Shown: in pieces, positions 1-8,138 of the stretch | Numbering within the stretch: the first letter of the stretch is position 1 | Layout of the letters: each line of letters begins with the position of its first letter | NCBI GenBank assembly: GCA_002346545.1 | Contig: DEAA01000078.1 | Coordinates: 12,280 to 76,279, forward strand | From: Acidobacteria bacterium UBA2994 | GTDB lineage: Bacteria; Acidobacteriota; Vicinamibacteria; Vicinamibacterales; UBA8438 | Direction of reading: 5' to 3' | Length of the DNA stretch: 64,000 bases | Notes under the pieces: model-generated | What the model saw: the letters and a program-made list of their open reading frames with translations, nothing else | Database searches by the model: none | What the model was told of the DNA's origin: nothing | Program-made: the position numbers and the translations under genes

Positions 1-2
1 GC

Positions 3-152
3 GACTCGCTGCGCGACGATGCGCTCTGGGTGATGCGGGGCGGCTCTTTTACCGATCCGGAACGCAACATACGCACCGGCACCCGCGGCGGCGGCGACCC
101 GGGCGCCCGTCGTCCGTTCATGGGATTCCGGGTAGCGCTGTCCGGACCCTGA
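3..152 (+). CDS. C-terminus of formylglycine-generating-enzyme (FGE/SUMF1-type) domain protein, partial
   Basis: Only the last 49 residues lie in the window. The frame is open from base 3 to a TGA at 150-152. The residues include 'VMRGGSF' followed by spaced arginines and end in 'GFRVALS', the pattern that closes FGE-sulfatase (SUMF1-like) domains. Full-length members are either sulfatase-activating enzymes or, more often in such genomes, accessory domains on secreted proteins or kinases. The fragment cannot distinguish these. It converges on the minus-strand gene that ends at 160, only 7 bp away. Confidence 0.75.
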   Translation, partial: DSLRDDALWVMRGGSFTDPERNIRTGTRGGGDPGARRPFMGFRVALSGP

Positions 153-159
153 CCGACTA

Positions 160-1293
160 CTACTGCCCGGCCGCCTTCCGCACGTCCTCTTCGAGAATCC
201 GTGCGCCACGCAAAATGCCACCGAATGAATAGTTCGCCTCGTGGCACGCGTACTCGTAGGCCTTGTGGTCAGACGCCGGCCAGACATATTCGCCGGTCCA
301 GGGAGCGGTCCAGACGTTTGGGTCCTCGACGGTGAAGTTGTAGAGCAGCGTATCAGCGTTGACACGGGTGAACCGCTCCACGACGTGCAAATCGCGGCTC
401 GCTCCCCCGAGCGAAGGATTGTCGGTAAAATTGGTGGTATCGATCACCAACGTGTCCCCTTCCCACCATCCGATCGAGTCGCCCAGCCACCGTCGAATCT
501 CGGGCGGCTCGTGCTCGGCGTTCATGCGGATAATGCGCGCATCGTGCACCATTTCCACCAGGATCATGACGGTGTCCTCGGTTTGCACAATCCGTTTCAT
601 GTTGTTGTAGAGCACCGAGAGCATCGGCGGCCCTGCCGTCGAGCCGAACCCCATCAAGCATCGCTCCGCGTGGGGGCGATCTTCCGGGTTGTCGTACGGA
701 CCCGGCGCGTCGAGGTCGTCCTCGATCCACCAGGCGGTCCCGGTGTTCTCCCGGAAGGAGCCGGCGCGAGCGGCGGCGGCCGCGCGCCACTCCTCTGTCC
801 GCGGCGGCTGACGCCCGTTCGCCGGGTCGATGATGATGGAAGTCCGATACTCCCCATCGATCATGAACCCGTCGTCGCCCCGGTCGATCCAGAAGGTGTT
901 GTAGCCGCCGACGTTCCCCGCTGCACCACCGGAACCGTCACCACCAGCCGGCGGCGCCTCGCGATTGCCGTCTCCAGTCTCGAATCCCGTGACCGTCTCG
1001 TTATTACGGACCGCCTCCCGCTCATCCGAACCGGCGGGAGCAAGGTTGAATACCTGGGCCAGACCATCGGGGTCGGACTGAATAACCGCCAGCTCCTCAG
1101 CAGTCAGTGACATCCGCTCGCCAAACTCGCGTGGACGCTGCAACGGGGTCACCGTCGCTATGTCGTAGGTCCCTGACAGATCGGGACGGCCCGATGGCGT
1201 CCGCGGAATGCCATCTCTCTGCGCCGTCGCCGGTGGCGCCATGACCACGGTTACCGCACACACGCCAAGCATTGTCGTGAGTAGCTTGCTCAT
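160..1293 (-). CDS. Secreted protein of the unnamed 'DLxGxW' family (copy 1)
   Basis: A 377-residue exported protein of unknown function. The ATG at 1293 is chosen because AGGAAG lies 7 bases upstream and the product then begins with a signal peptide (MSKLLTTMLG...PPATAQ). A longer frame to 1425 would overlap the upstream gene's 3' end. After the signal comes 'PDLSGTYD', then 'WWEGDTLVIDTTNF' and near the C-terminus 'YEYACHEANYS'. The same landmarks recur at 15060-16031 and 26678-27664. The family is common in Acidobacteriota genomes and has no assigned reaction. It lies 64 bp downstream of the transglycosylase gene on the same strand. Function not claimed. Confidence 0.85.
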   Translation of the reverse strand: MSKLLTTMLGVCAVTVVMAPPATAQRDGIPRTPSGRPDLSGTYDIATVTPLQRPREFGERMSLTAEELAVIQSDPDGLAQVFNLAPAGSDEREAVRNNETVTGFETGDGNREAPPAGGDGSGGAAGNVGGYNTFWIDRGDDGFMIDGEYRTSIIIDPANGRQPPRTEEWRAAAAARAGSFRENTGTAWWIEDDLDAPGPYDNPEDRPHAERCLMGFGSTAGPPMLSVLYNNMKRIVQTEDTVMILVEMVHDARIIRMNAEHEPPEIRRWLGDSIGWWEGDTLVIDTTNFTDNPSLGGASRDLHVVERFTRVNADTLLYNFTVEDPNVWTAPWTGEYVWPASDHKAYEYACHEANYSFGGILRGARILEEDVRKAAGQ

Positions 1294-1357
1294 CAGTTGC
1301 TTCCTGTCCAGCGGATCTCTCCTGGCCCTGCTGCCGACCAAGTCTTCAGCATAGCGT

Positions 1358-2836
1358 TCAGCGAGCCAGCTCGGAGAGACCTCGCTCGAAGAGCTGTTGA
1401 ATACGCCCGCTCGTTCGAAACTCATCGAGAATGGCGGCCCGCCGGCTCGTCCGAAGGTTGCCGATGATATAGGCCAACATAGTGCCCATCACCGCGCCTT
1501 CTTCGGTTTCCGTGTCGAGAAATCTGTGCTGGAACCCGCGGAGCGTCTGTTCGAACGACGCCTCATGCCAGCGCTCCACGCTCGCATCGAGCTGAACGAA
1601 CTCCGACAGCACGGCGGTGTACGCGTCGCTCGGCGGTCGCTGCCAGAACGACACGTCTGGCCCGAACGCCTCCACGTAGGAGGGCAGGTAAAGATTCGCG
1701 CGGGCCGGTACCCTGCGGATCAACGCCGGATTGAACCGCTTGATCTCATCCCGCGAAAGCCCGGTCTTCGCGGTCACCTCAGTCAGCGGGATATCCCGAG
1801 GCGCTCGCATAGCAAAAATCTGGTCCTGCGAGGTGGACTCGAGCAACCGCTCCACGTTGATTGTGTTGCCGAACACCATCTCGGCATACAGGAACGAACG
1901 AGGCCCGTAGGTCCTGAAGAGGTCCCGGTACCGCCGGATCGAGATGCCCCGTAGATCGCGAGCGAATTCGGCTCCCATCAAGTACTGCTCGCGGGTGTCT
2001 CCACCCCCGAGCCTCTCGCCGTTGATCACCGTCCGCCCCACATTAACGCCACCGGCATGATGCTCAGACAGCGCCGGAATGAAGCTGCCATACATGGTCG
2101 CGAGAATCGTCAGATGGGCCGCACAGTAGGGAGCCTGCGTCGTCTGGTTGTATTCCTCGATGACGTTCGGCGCCAACCTGTTGAGATGGCTCCAATTGCG
2201 CCGCAGCCACTGACAGAACCCCCTCGCGTTGGCTCCTGACCGCGCGCGACCGTTGAGCCCAGACTCGACGATGGCCTGCGCCAACCCGATCTGGGGCGGC
2301 ACGGCGAACCGCTCGTAGATGGCCCCCCACTCGTCAAGGAAGCTCCCGTAACGCGCCGCGTGCGGCTCGAGGAATCGGCCCCGCGTCGGGTTGTGCACGA
2401 CGTCGCCCACTAATGGCGCCAGCGCCTCCTCGACCTGATCACGCCGATCCCGGAGTCGTCGGGTCAGCCGGACGCCGTCGAGCGCCCGCCTGAGCGCCGG
2501 ATCCGTCCACACGCCATCACGAGCCCAGTTCCCTCTGGTCGGAAAGGTCGCCAGCAACCGGCCATCCTCGGCGCTCCCAAAGATGATGCTGCCGTCAGGA
2601 ATCTGAAAGATGTGCTGCCAGAAGGGATAAGCCGGACGGAAGTCCCGCACGGCGGCCAAGTCCGCATGATAGCGGGCCTCGGCATGATCCTGCGCGGACA
2701 GGGCGGTGCGGGGAGGTGCCTCAACGGACACGGGTGGTTCTTGGACCAACAGTGCCTGAAGCGACACGGAGACGTCAGCCGGCGCAACAACGAGCGCGAC
2801 GGCTAAGAACGCGGCCAGGCCGGCGAAATGTCTCAT
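1358..2836 (-). CDS. MltD-like lytic transglycosylase (SLT domain)
   Basis: A 492-residue exported protein likely to cleave the glycan strands of peptidoglycan in the periplasm, releasing anhydromuropeptides. The N-terminus is a signal peptide (residues 1-25). An SLT/lysozyme-like fold begins near residue 190 and contains 'AIVESGLNGRARS', whose glutamate is the expected catalytic acid, followed by 'GFCQW' in place of the usual GxxQxxP. A later region 'DIPLTEVTAKTGLS...FNPAL' resembles the LysM-like or linker section that follows SLT in MltD proteins. The ATG at 2836 is close to the divergent gene at 2882. Subfamily assignment is by resemblance only. Confidence 0.82.
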   Translation of the reverse strand: MRHFAGLAAFLAVALVVAPADVSVSLQALLVQEPPVSVEAPPRTALSAQDHAEARYHADLAAVRDFRPAYPFWQHIFQIPDGSIIFGSAEDGRLLATFPTRGNWARDGVWTDPALRRALDGVRLTRRLRDRRDQVEEALAPLVGDVVHNPTRGRFLEPHAARYGSFLDEWGAIYERFAVPPQIGLAQAIVESGLNGRARSGANARGFCQWLRRNWSHLNRLAPNVIEEYNQTTQAPYCAAHLTILATMYGSFIPALSEHHAGGVNVGRTVINGERLGGGDTREQYLMGAEFARDLRGISIRRYRDLFRTYGPRSFLYAEMVFGNTINVERLLESTSQDQIFAMRAPRDIPLTEVTAKTGLSRDEIKRFNPALIRRVPARANLYLPSYVEAFGPDVSFWQRPPSDAYTAVLSEFVQLDASVERWHEASFEQTLRGFQHRFLDTETEEGAVMGTMLAYIIGNLRTSRRAAILDEFRTSGRIQQLFERGLSELAR

Positions 2837-2868
2837 GTGACGCGACGGCCCGCATTTTACACGAGGAC

Positions 2869-2874
2869 TATACT
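2869..2874 (+). promoter_or_regulatory. -10 box TATACT, 7 bases before ATG
   Basis: TATACT ends 7 bases before the ATG at 2882, so transcription would begin at or within a few bases of the start codon and no Shine-Dalgarno could be included. No convincing -35 is seen. Suggests a leaderless transcript for the following gene. Confidence 0.5.
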
Positions 2875-2881
2875 CGCCGCC

Positions 2882-3364
2882 ATGGGCTTGCCCCAGACGC
2901 TACTCGACTCGGCACGCCCCCGTTGGTCGCACCGGGATCCGGTCGAAGGTGGCAACCCGTTTCCCCCTGGCGACCCGAACGCCGCTCGGTGGGCCGAGGC
3001 CACCGCGACCGCCCGCGCCCGTCTTCGCGCCCACGACGCACGACTAGCCGAGACCGCTGACGTGACCCTCGACCCGGCACGCTACCGGGCCCAGATAGTG
3101 GGGTTGGCCGGCGCCCGCTTCGACACCTGGGCCGAGCGGCTGCTCGTCGTGCTCGACGACGAGGCGAGACGTGCGGAGGGCCGCCTATGGCTGGACCGCT
3201 ATGTCGACAACTGGCTCGCGTACGCCACCGACACCTTGCCACACGTAACGTTCGGGACCGACCTTGAGGATCGCCTCCGCGCCCGCGCGCGTTACTGGTC
3301 CGGTCCAGGCCAGTCTGATTCGACAGCGCAGTCCCCGACGACTCCCCCTATAATGGGCCGTTGA
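2882..3364 (+). CDS. Hypothetical protein, 160 aa
   Basis: I do not recognise this family. The ATG at 2882 is preferred over a frame-compatible start at 2828, because 2828 overlaps the start of the divergent transglycosylase gene and a -10 box lies at 2869-2874. The product has no signal peptide or membrane helix. It is alanine- and arginine-rich with probable helical segments (e.g. 'ARYRAQIVGLAGARF', 'AERLLVVLDDEARR'), and ends in a low-complexity Ser/Thr/Pro tail. The C-terminal codons contain the TATAAT of the next gene. Third-position GC is high as in neighbours, which supports a real gene, but no function can be assigned. Confidence 0.6.
   Translation: MGLPQTLLDSARPRWSHRDPVEGGNPFPPGDPNAARWAEATATARARLRAHDARLAETADVTLDPARYRAQIVGLAGARFDTWAERLLVVLDDEARRAEGRLWLDRYVDNWLAYATDTLPHVTFGTDLEDRLRARARYWSGPGQSDSTAQSPTTPPIMGR
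3349..3354 (+). promoter_or_regulatory. -10 box TATAAT for the NIPSNAP gene
   Basis: A consensus TATAAT sits in the last codons of the upstream hypothetical gene, about 88 bases before the ATG at 3442. No good -35 hexamer is visible at 16-18 bp. Confidence 0.5.
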
Positions 3365-3441
3365 CATCACGTCCTGTGGCGGCCGCTCTATGTCCGCACG
3401 AGCGCCGGCTTGCCGGCAACAGACCCAAGAGAGGGATTGGC

Positions 3442-3900
3442 ATGAAGAAAGTAATTTTCGCCCTGAGCATCGTGATTGGCCTCAGCTTCGCCGGGACGGC
3501 CCAGGCCCAGGGCCCGCCGGACGCCTGCGGCCCCAAGGCCCAATTGCCAAGTGACTTCCAGCAGAATGTGGGCGCGGACGCCCGCTGCTACGAGCTCAGG
3601 ATGTACACGGCTGATCCGGAGCGTGGGGGAGACATCAACACCCTACACCAGCGCTTCCGCGAGGAAGAAGTAGCCATCTTCGAGAAGCACGGGGCCGAGG
3701 TGGTCGCCGTCTGGCAGCGTCTCGACAACCCGAACACTCTCGTCTGGATGCTCGCCTACCGCGACATGGAGCACCGCCGACAGGTGTGGGCAGACTTTGC
3801 CGCCGACCCGGCGTGGGAGGCTCTGCTGGCGAAGTACCCGGTGCCCATCTCGATCGAGCAGTACTGGATGAGCTCCTCGGATTACTCGAACACGAAGTAG
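3442..3900 (+). CDS. Exported NIPSNAP-family protein
   Basis: 152 residues. The ATG at 3442 follows a GAGAGGGA-type ribosome site and gives a clear signal peptide (MKKVIFALSIVIGL...GTAQAQ). The mature part carries the NIPSNAP pattern 'CYELRMYTADP' followed by 'LHQRFREEEVAIFEKHG' and 'LVWMLAYRDMEHR', a ferredoxin-like dimeric alpha/beta-barrel fold. Family members are mostly cytoplasmic or mitochondrial with poorly known roles, so export is notable. The stop codon abuts the last base of the convergent UDG gene (3900/3901) with no spacer. Confidence 0.88.
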   Translation: MKKVIFALSIVIGLSFAGTAQAQGPPDACGPKAQLPSDFQQNVGADARCYELRMYTADPERGGDINTLHQRFREEEVAIFEKHGAEVVAVWQRLDNPNTLVWMLAYRDMEHRRQVWADFAADPAWEALLAKYPVPISIEQYWMSSSDYSNTK

Positions 3901-4548
3901 TCACTCGGTACGGAGGGGGTTGATCGCCGGGTGACCGGCGATCAACCCCAGCGCCTTCCGCAGTAGGCTTCGCCCTGGCTCCATGCGAGGCCACGGGCTG
4001 GCCCCAGACGGGTGCGGCAGCGGTATCAGATCCGCCTCGCGGTCCTTCACCGTCACCCGAAAAGACCGCCCGACCGCGTCACCGAGCCCGGTGTACGGAA
4101 TGAACTGTCCGATCGCGAGCTTGCCGACGGGAATGATGAGGTCCGGTCGAAGGATCTCGAACTCCGCCTCAAGCCAGCTGGCACAGGTCGTCACCTCCTG
4201 GGATGTTGGCACCCGATCCCCGCCGCGTGGCTTCTTACCAGGAAAACACCGGCAAACGGCGGCCATGTAGATGCTGGTGCGGAACTGTGCCTCGCTCAGC
4301 CCACACGCCTCGTCGAACCAGCTGAACAGGGTCCGACCGGCCGTCCAGGCGAAGGGACGGCCCAGCACCGGCTCCCGGTCGCCGGGCGCCTGGCCGACCA
4401 GCAGGACCTTGCTGACCACCGGCCCGCCACTCACCGCCGGACGGTGCATATTCGAACAGGCCTCGCACGACCGAAGCGCCTCGACATGTGCCGTCAGCCT
4501 GCGGGCGATAGCACCCGCGTCCTGGCGATCTGACGAGGGCGGCGTCAC
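3901..4548 (-). CDS. Uracil-DNA glycosylase-superfamily protein (family 4-like)
   Basis: 215 residues. The N-terminal 'CEAC' pair and later cysteines ('VCRC', 'TTC') are in the spacing expected for the 4Fe-4S cluster of family 4/5 uracil-DNA glycosylases. 'VGQAPGDREPVLGRPF' is the catalytic-water/uracil-binding motif region and 'PLPHPSG' is the C-terminal HPS/TG motif. The expected role is removal of uracil from DNA in base-excision repair in the cytoplasm. It starts at a GTG overlapping the TGA of the PQQ sugar dehydrogenase by 4 bp, which suggests translational coupling to a periplasmic enzyme operon. Exact substrate (dsDNA uracil versus other lesions) is not decided by sequence. Confidence 0.85.
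   Translation of the reverse strand: MTPPSSDRQDAGAIARRLTAHVEALRSCEACSNMHRPAVSGGPVVSKVLLVGQAPGDREPVLGRPFAWTAGRTLFSWFDEACGLSEAQFRTSIYMAAVCRCFPGKKPRGGDRVPTSQEVTTCASWLEAEFEILRPDLIIPVGKLAIGQFIPYTGLGDAVGRSFRVTVKDREADLIPLPHPSGASPWPRMEPGRSLLRKALGLIAGHPAINPLRTE
3916..3949 (+). terminator. Perfect 15-bp hairpin inside the convergent gene
   Basis: Bases 3916-3930 and 3935-3949 are exact reverse complements with a GTGA loop. The stem begins 15 bases after the NIPSNAP stop codon. There is no T-tract, so it is at best an atypical terminator or mRNA 3'-stabilising structure. It also encodes residues of the C-terminus of the minus-strand UDG. Confidence 0.5.
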
Positions 4549-5762
4549 TCGTCCTGTGCTGGTTCGACGCGGAGGAGCGCGCCGTTGTCGGCGTCAGTGA
4601 GCAGGTAGAGCAGGCCGTCGGGACCCTGCCGGACGTCACGGATACGCTGCCGCAGGTCGGCGAAGAGCGACTCCCGGATCGCTTCCTGCCCCTGATCGTT
4701 GAAGACGATCCGTTGCAGGTGACCGGTGTTGCGGACGCCGCCGATGCGAAGCGACCCGACGAACAGGTTACCCCGCCAGGCCGGGAACCGGTCACCGTCG
4801 TAGAAAACCATGCCCGACGGGGCAATCGCAGGCAACCAAACGATCTCGGCGCCCCGCATCCCCTCCTGCCAGGTCCGCTCGGCCACCCGTCCCCCGGAAT
4901 AATCCCGGCTGTACGAGACCACCGGCCAACCGTAGTTGGCGCCTGGCAGGATCAGATTGACCTCGTCGCCCCCGAGCGGACCGTTCTCATGAGCCCACAC
5001 GCCACCCGTCTCCGGATGAATGGTCAACCCGAGCTGGTTGCGGTGCCCAAGCGAGTAGACCTCCGGCCGGCGGCCGTCCAGCCCAACAAACGGGTTGTCT
5101 GGCGGCACGCCCCCGTCGTCGGTTAGCCGCAGGAGCTTTCCCACCGTGTCCGCCGGATCCTGGGCGCGCGCGCCGATATTTGTGGCGCCGTATCTGAACG
5201 CCCCACCCACCGTGACGTAGAGGAACCCCTCGTCGTCGAATACTAGTCGCGAGGCCGCCGTCCCATCAGCGCGCAGGAGGTCAGACAGAAAGATGTCTTC
5301 CACTTCCTTGAGCGCCGTGCCCTCCAGTCGGCCTCGGGCCACCGCCACCCGGACTCCGTCTTCGCCTGGCTTCGAGTAGGTCAGGTAGACCAATTGGTTG
5401 TTGCCGAAATCCGGATGCAGTGCCACGTCCATCAGGCCGGCCAAGCCACGCGCGTGCACCCTGGGCACGCCGGTGATCGGCGCCGGTCCGGCCGACCCCT
5501 CGCGAACAAGCTGGAGCGCGCCGCCCCGCTCGGTGACGAGCAGGTGGCCATCGGGCAGGAAAGCTAGGCCCCACGGATGCTCCAGTCCATCGGTCACCAC
5601 GACGACACGCACTTGCAGTTGTGCGGCCGTCTCGAAAACGACCGGCTCGGTCGGCAGCGCTCGCGGCAGGAGCGCGGCCGGCTGGGCCGAGGCGAGGACA
5701 GCGCCAGCGAACGACAGTCCGGCGGCAAGCGCGGCAAAACGGAGGGGCCTTCTCATGGTCAT
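4545..5762 (-). CDS. PQQ-dependent aldose sugar dehydrogenase (GSDH family)
   Basis: 405-residue periplasmic six-bladed propeller predicted to oxidise aldose sugars with PQQ, passing electrons to a quinone or cytochrome. A signal peptide covers about residues 1-26. Family landmarks are 'HPWGLAFLPDGHLLVTERGG', 'GLMDVALHPDF', 'LGHRNQLGL' and 'ENGPLGGDEVN', the last two lining the PQQ/active-site region in soluble glucose dehydrogenase relatives. The length is typical. The ATG at 5762 overlaps the upstream M28 gene's TGA (ATGA) and its own TGA overlaps the UDG start (GTGA), so three genes form one translationally coupled run. PQQ biosynthesis genes are not in the window. Confidence 0.9.
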   Translation of the reverse strand: MTMRRPLRFAALAAGLSFAGAVLASAQPAALLPRALPTEPVVFETAAQLQVRVVVVTDGLEHPWGLAFLPDGHLLVTERGGALQLVREGSAGPAPITGVPRVHARGLAGLMDVALHPDFGNNQLVYLTYSKPGEDGVRVAVARGRLEGTALKEVEDIFLSDLLRADGTAASRLVFDDEGFLYVTVGGAFRYGATNIGARAQDPADTVGKLLRLTDDGGVPPDNPFVGLDGRRPEVYSLGHRNQLGLTIHPETGGVWAHENGPLGGDEVNLILPGANYGWPVVSYSRDYSGGRVAERTWQEGMRGAEIVWLPAIAPSGMVFYDGDRFPAWRGNLFVGSLRIGGVRNTGHLQRIVFNDQGQEAIRESLFADLRQRIRDVRQGPDGLLYLLTDADNGALLRVEPAQDE

Positions 5763-7297
5763 CGGCTCGATCGTGCCGGCGCGGCCTGGAGCTCCTCTAG
5801 ATTCAGCTCGTTCGCCTGGTCGAGAATCTTAGCGAACGCCCGCGCGGCCGACTCTAAGCCGGCGGCTGGGACGAGCTCCGGCACATCGCCGTCCGTGTGC
5901 TTGTGCTCGGGCGACCGGATGAGCTGGACCGACGGCGCCTCCTTGTCGATCGCCATCATCTCTCCGGTGGCGCGACCATCCATCTCCCCGATGACAGTCA
6001 CTCCAAAGGTTCGGTAGGCATCGAGTGTGATGTCGAGCAGCCGCTGACTTCCGTGCACCCACCACCGGCGAGGCGAGACCGTATTGGTCAGCCTCAGCTC
6101 GTTGTTGAAGGCGACGAACTGGGTCGGCGCGATGTGCTCGCAGTTGATCATCAGCGCCGTGTTCTCGAGCAGACCCTGGTCGCGAAGATAGAGGGCACTA
6201 GGCGACCCCACGTGGTGACCCGCCGTCCCGATGAACACGATGTTCCGGCGCCGCTCAGACATCGGGACGCCAGCGAAGTGATCGGCTAGTCCGATCATCA
6301 CTGCCATGCCCGACGCATTGTCAAGTGCCGCATCGTAGTACCCGTCCATGTGGGCCATCACGTAGATGGTCTCGTCGGTCATGCCCGGCAGCGTCCCAAA
6401 GATGCTTGGGCTCGACAACCCCTCACGTGTCTCCGCCTCGACCCGCGCCGAGATCGTCACGGGTTCGCCGGCAGCCACGAGGTCTCTCAGCTTCCGACCG
6501 TCTTCAAATCCCAAGAAGAACCCGGGGGTCGAGACAATCTGGTTGACGTAGCGAGAGGTCCCATCGTCGTTGCGGACCATCTGAAATGCGTTGGTGCGCT
6601 GCCAGATCGCGAAGTTCCCACCGTAGCCCCAGACGCCGAGGATGAGCGCGGCCCCGGCCTCCTCGGCCCGGATGGTCGCGCCCTCCCAGGAGGCGGAGTT
6701 CCCCATCTGGCCGGGCGCCAGGATGGTCTGGATGATCACCGCCTTGCCGGCAATATCGCGCCCGGCAAAATCGGCCGCGGTCCCGAGACCGACCCAGACC
6801 GCCTCCACGCCGTCGAGCTCAAGCGTTTGCGACCCCATCGCCGGATTGGCCGACATGAATGTCAGCGTGTCGTCGCCGGCCGACGCGGCCAGGTCCCAGT
6901 CGACCGGGAACCACTGGGGTCCAAGATCGAAGTCGACTCGATGGATATCGTGCATGCCAAGCCGCCGGAATTGCGCCTCGGTCCAATCGGCGGCCATTAC
7001 CTCGTACTGGGTGCCCGAGATCCGTCCCCAGTAACGGTTCCCGTCGTCACGGCTACGGCGCGAAAAAGCCACCACCTCTTCCAACCAGATCTTCAGCCGC
7101 CTGCCCTCGATATCAGCGTAGACCGCGTCTTCATCGGAGAGCGCGCGCCGGAGGTGGTCATACGCTTCTTCCCGCACAAACCCGTTGGCATCGACTAACG
7201 GCTGAGCGGTGACCCCGCTCGCAGCGGCGGACAGCACCAAAGCCACTCCCGTCCACCGTCGCGCACCCGCACACCAGCGTTTCGGCATCTGTGACAT
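5759..7297 (-). CDS. Secreted M28-family metallopeptidase with PA domain
   Basis: 512 residues. Signal peptide about 1-31. Residues ~145-290 look like a protease-associated (PA) insertion ('GKAVIIQT...AEEAGAALIL'). The zinc-binding core follows: 'MAHMDGYYDAALDNASG' (His316, Asp318, Asp326) and later 'MINCEHIAP' and 'SPEHKHTDGD', matching the co-catalytic two-zinc aminopeptidase/carboxypeptidase-like fold. It probably trims peptides in the periplasm or outside the cell. GAGGGA precedes the ATG at 7297. It is the first gene of a run with the sugar dehydrogenase and UDG, 9 bp downstream of the SDR gene. A second M28 gene lies at 34487-35737. Confidence 0.88.
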   Translation of the reverse strand: MSQMPKRWCAGARRWTGVALVLSAAASGVTAQPLVDANGFVREEAYDHLRRALSDEDAVYADIEGRRLKIWLEEVVAFSRRSRDDGNRYWGRISGTQYEVMAADWTEAQFRRLGMHDIHRVDFDLGPQWFPVDWDLAASAGDDTLTFMSANPAMGSQTLELDGVEAVWVGLGTAADFAGRDIAGKAVIIQTILAPGQMGNSASWEGATIRAEEAGAALILGVWGYGGNFAIWQRTNAFQMVRNDDGTSRYVNQIVSTPGFFLGFEDGRKLRDLVAAGEPVTISARVEAETREGLSSPSIFGTLPGMTDETIYVMAHMDGYYDAALDNASGMAVMIGLADHFAGVPMSERRRNIVFIGTAGHHVGSPSALYLRDQGLLENTALMINCEHIAPTQFVAFNNELRLTNTVSPRRWWVHGSQRLLDITLDAYRTFGVTVIGEMDGRATGEMMAIDKEAPSVQLIRSPEHKHTDGDVPELVPAAGLESAARAFAKILDQANELNLEELQAAPARSSR

Positions 7298-7306
7298 CGC
7301 CGTCCC

Positions 7307-8002
7307 TCAGTCCTCTCTCCAGGGGTTGGTCGCAAAGACCGCCAGTTCCGGCCAGAACGCTCGTCTGGGCAAGTCCAGCGCCGCCATGATTGTCTGGGCG
7401 ATATCGTCCGCGTAAAGCTTGTTCGGGTTATTTCGGCCAGGACGATCGCCCCATCGGGTTTGTACCTCCGACGGGCAGACGCTGACCACCCGGATGTTGT
7501 GCGGACGGAGTTCAGCCTGCCAACACTGGGTAATGCCTCGCACCGCCCACTTTGTGCCCGCGTAGGCGGTGCCGCCCGGACGCCCCTTCGTCCCAGACGT
7601 CGAGGAGATGTTCACGATGTCGCCCTCGCCCTGCTCAGTCATCAGCGGAACAACCCGGTTAGTCAGGTCGACCATGCCGATCACGTTGCTCGCGAAGAGC
7701 CGCCGAACGGCGTCGGTATCAAGCGCGCCGATCGAGGCGTCGTACCAGTTGGCGACGTTGTTGATGAGGACGTCCACGCCGCCCAGTTCCCGACGGCAGG
7801 TCTCCACCGCGAGCGCGTTCTCCTCATCCACTGTGATGTCGGCCCTTAGCCCGAAAGCACCCGTGGCTGAGGCCATCGCCTCGACCGTGTCCGCGTGTCG
7901 ACCGGTAAACACGACCCCGTGTCCCGCGGCGCACGTCCGCCGCACCAGAGCTGCACCGATACCCTGGCTGCCTCCCGTGATCAAGAACCGTCGCTGGCCC
8001 AC
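7307..8002 (-). CDS. Short-chain dehydrogenase/reductase (SDR)
   Basis: 231-residue cytoplasmic NAD(P)-dependent oxidoreductase. The Rossmann glycine motif is 'GGSQGIG' at the N-terminus. 'NNVAN' replaces NNAG, the catalytic serine is in 'ISSTSG', and 'YAGTKWA' supplies the Tyr-x-x-x-Lys. This is a classical SDR of normal length. The GTG at 8002 has GGGGGAG about 8 bases upstream and a TATAAT at 8036-8031, giving a short leader. It is the first gene of the minus-strand run down to 3901. Substrate unknown. Confidence 0.88.
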   Translation of the reverse strand: MGQRRFLITGGSQGIGAALVRRTCAAGHGVVFTGRHADTVEAMASATGAFGLRADITVDEENALAVETCRRELGGVDVLINNVANWYDASIGALDTDAVRRLFASNVIGMVDLTNRVVPLMTEQGEGDIVNISSTSGTKGRPGGTAYAGTKWAVRGITQCWQAELRPHNIRVVSVCPSEVQTRWGDRPGRNNPNKLYADDIAQTIMAALDLPRRAFWPELAVFATNPWRED

Positions 8003-8030
8003 GTCGTTGGCTCCCCCGTTGAATCGAGCG

Positions 8031-8036
8031 ATTATA
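8031..8036 (-). promoter_or_regulatory. -10 box TATAAT for the SDR/M28/sugar-dehydrogenase/UDG run
   Basis: On the minus strand TATAAT (8036-8031) lies 28 bases upstream of the GTG at 8002, with a ribosome site between. No clear -35. It would serve the four-gene run ending at 3901. Confidence 0.5.
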
Positions 8037-8138
8037 CCTGCGCCTCAGACGTCCCTCTTGACGAGTCGGCGGGCGGCGGGCAGCATTAGACAGCCGCGCG
8101 CATCTACCGTGCGCCCAGCGGCAGAAGGGAGCTCTCTG

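Noticed and set aside
7569..8138. Upstream extension of the lectin-like lipoprotein frame
   Set aside because: It is antisense to the SDR gene and Ser/Arg-rich; the lipoprotein signal at 8139 with AGAAGGGAG upstream is the better start.
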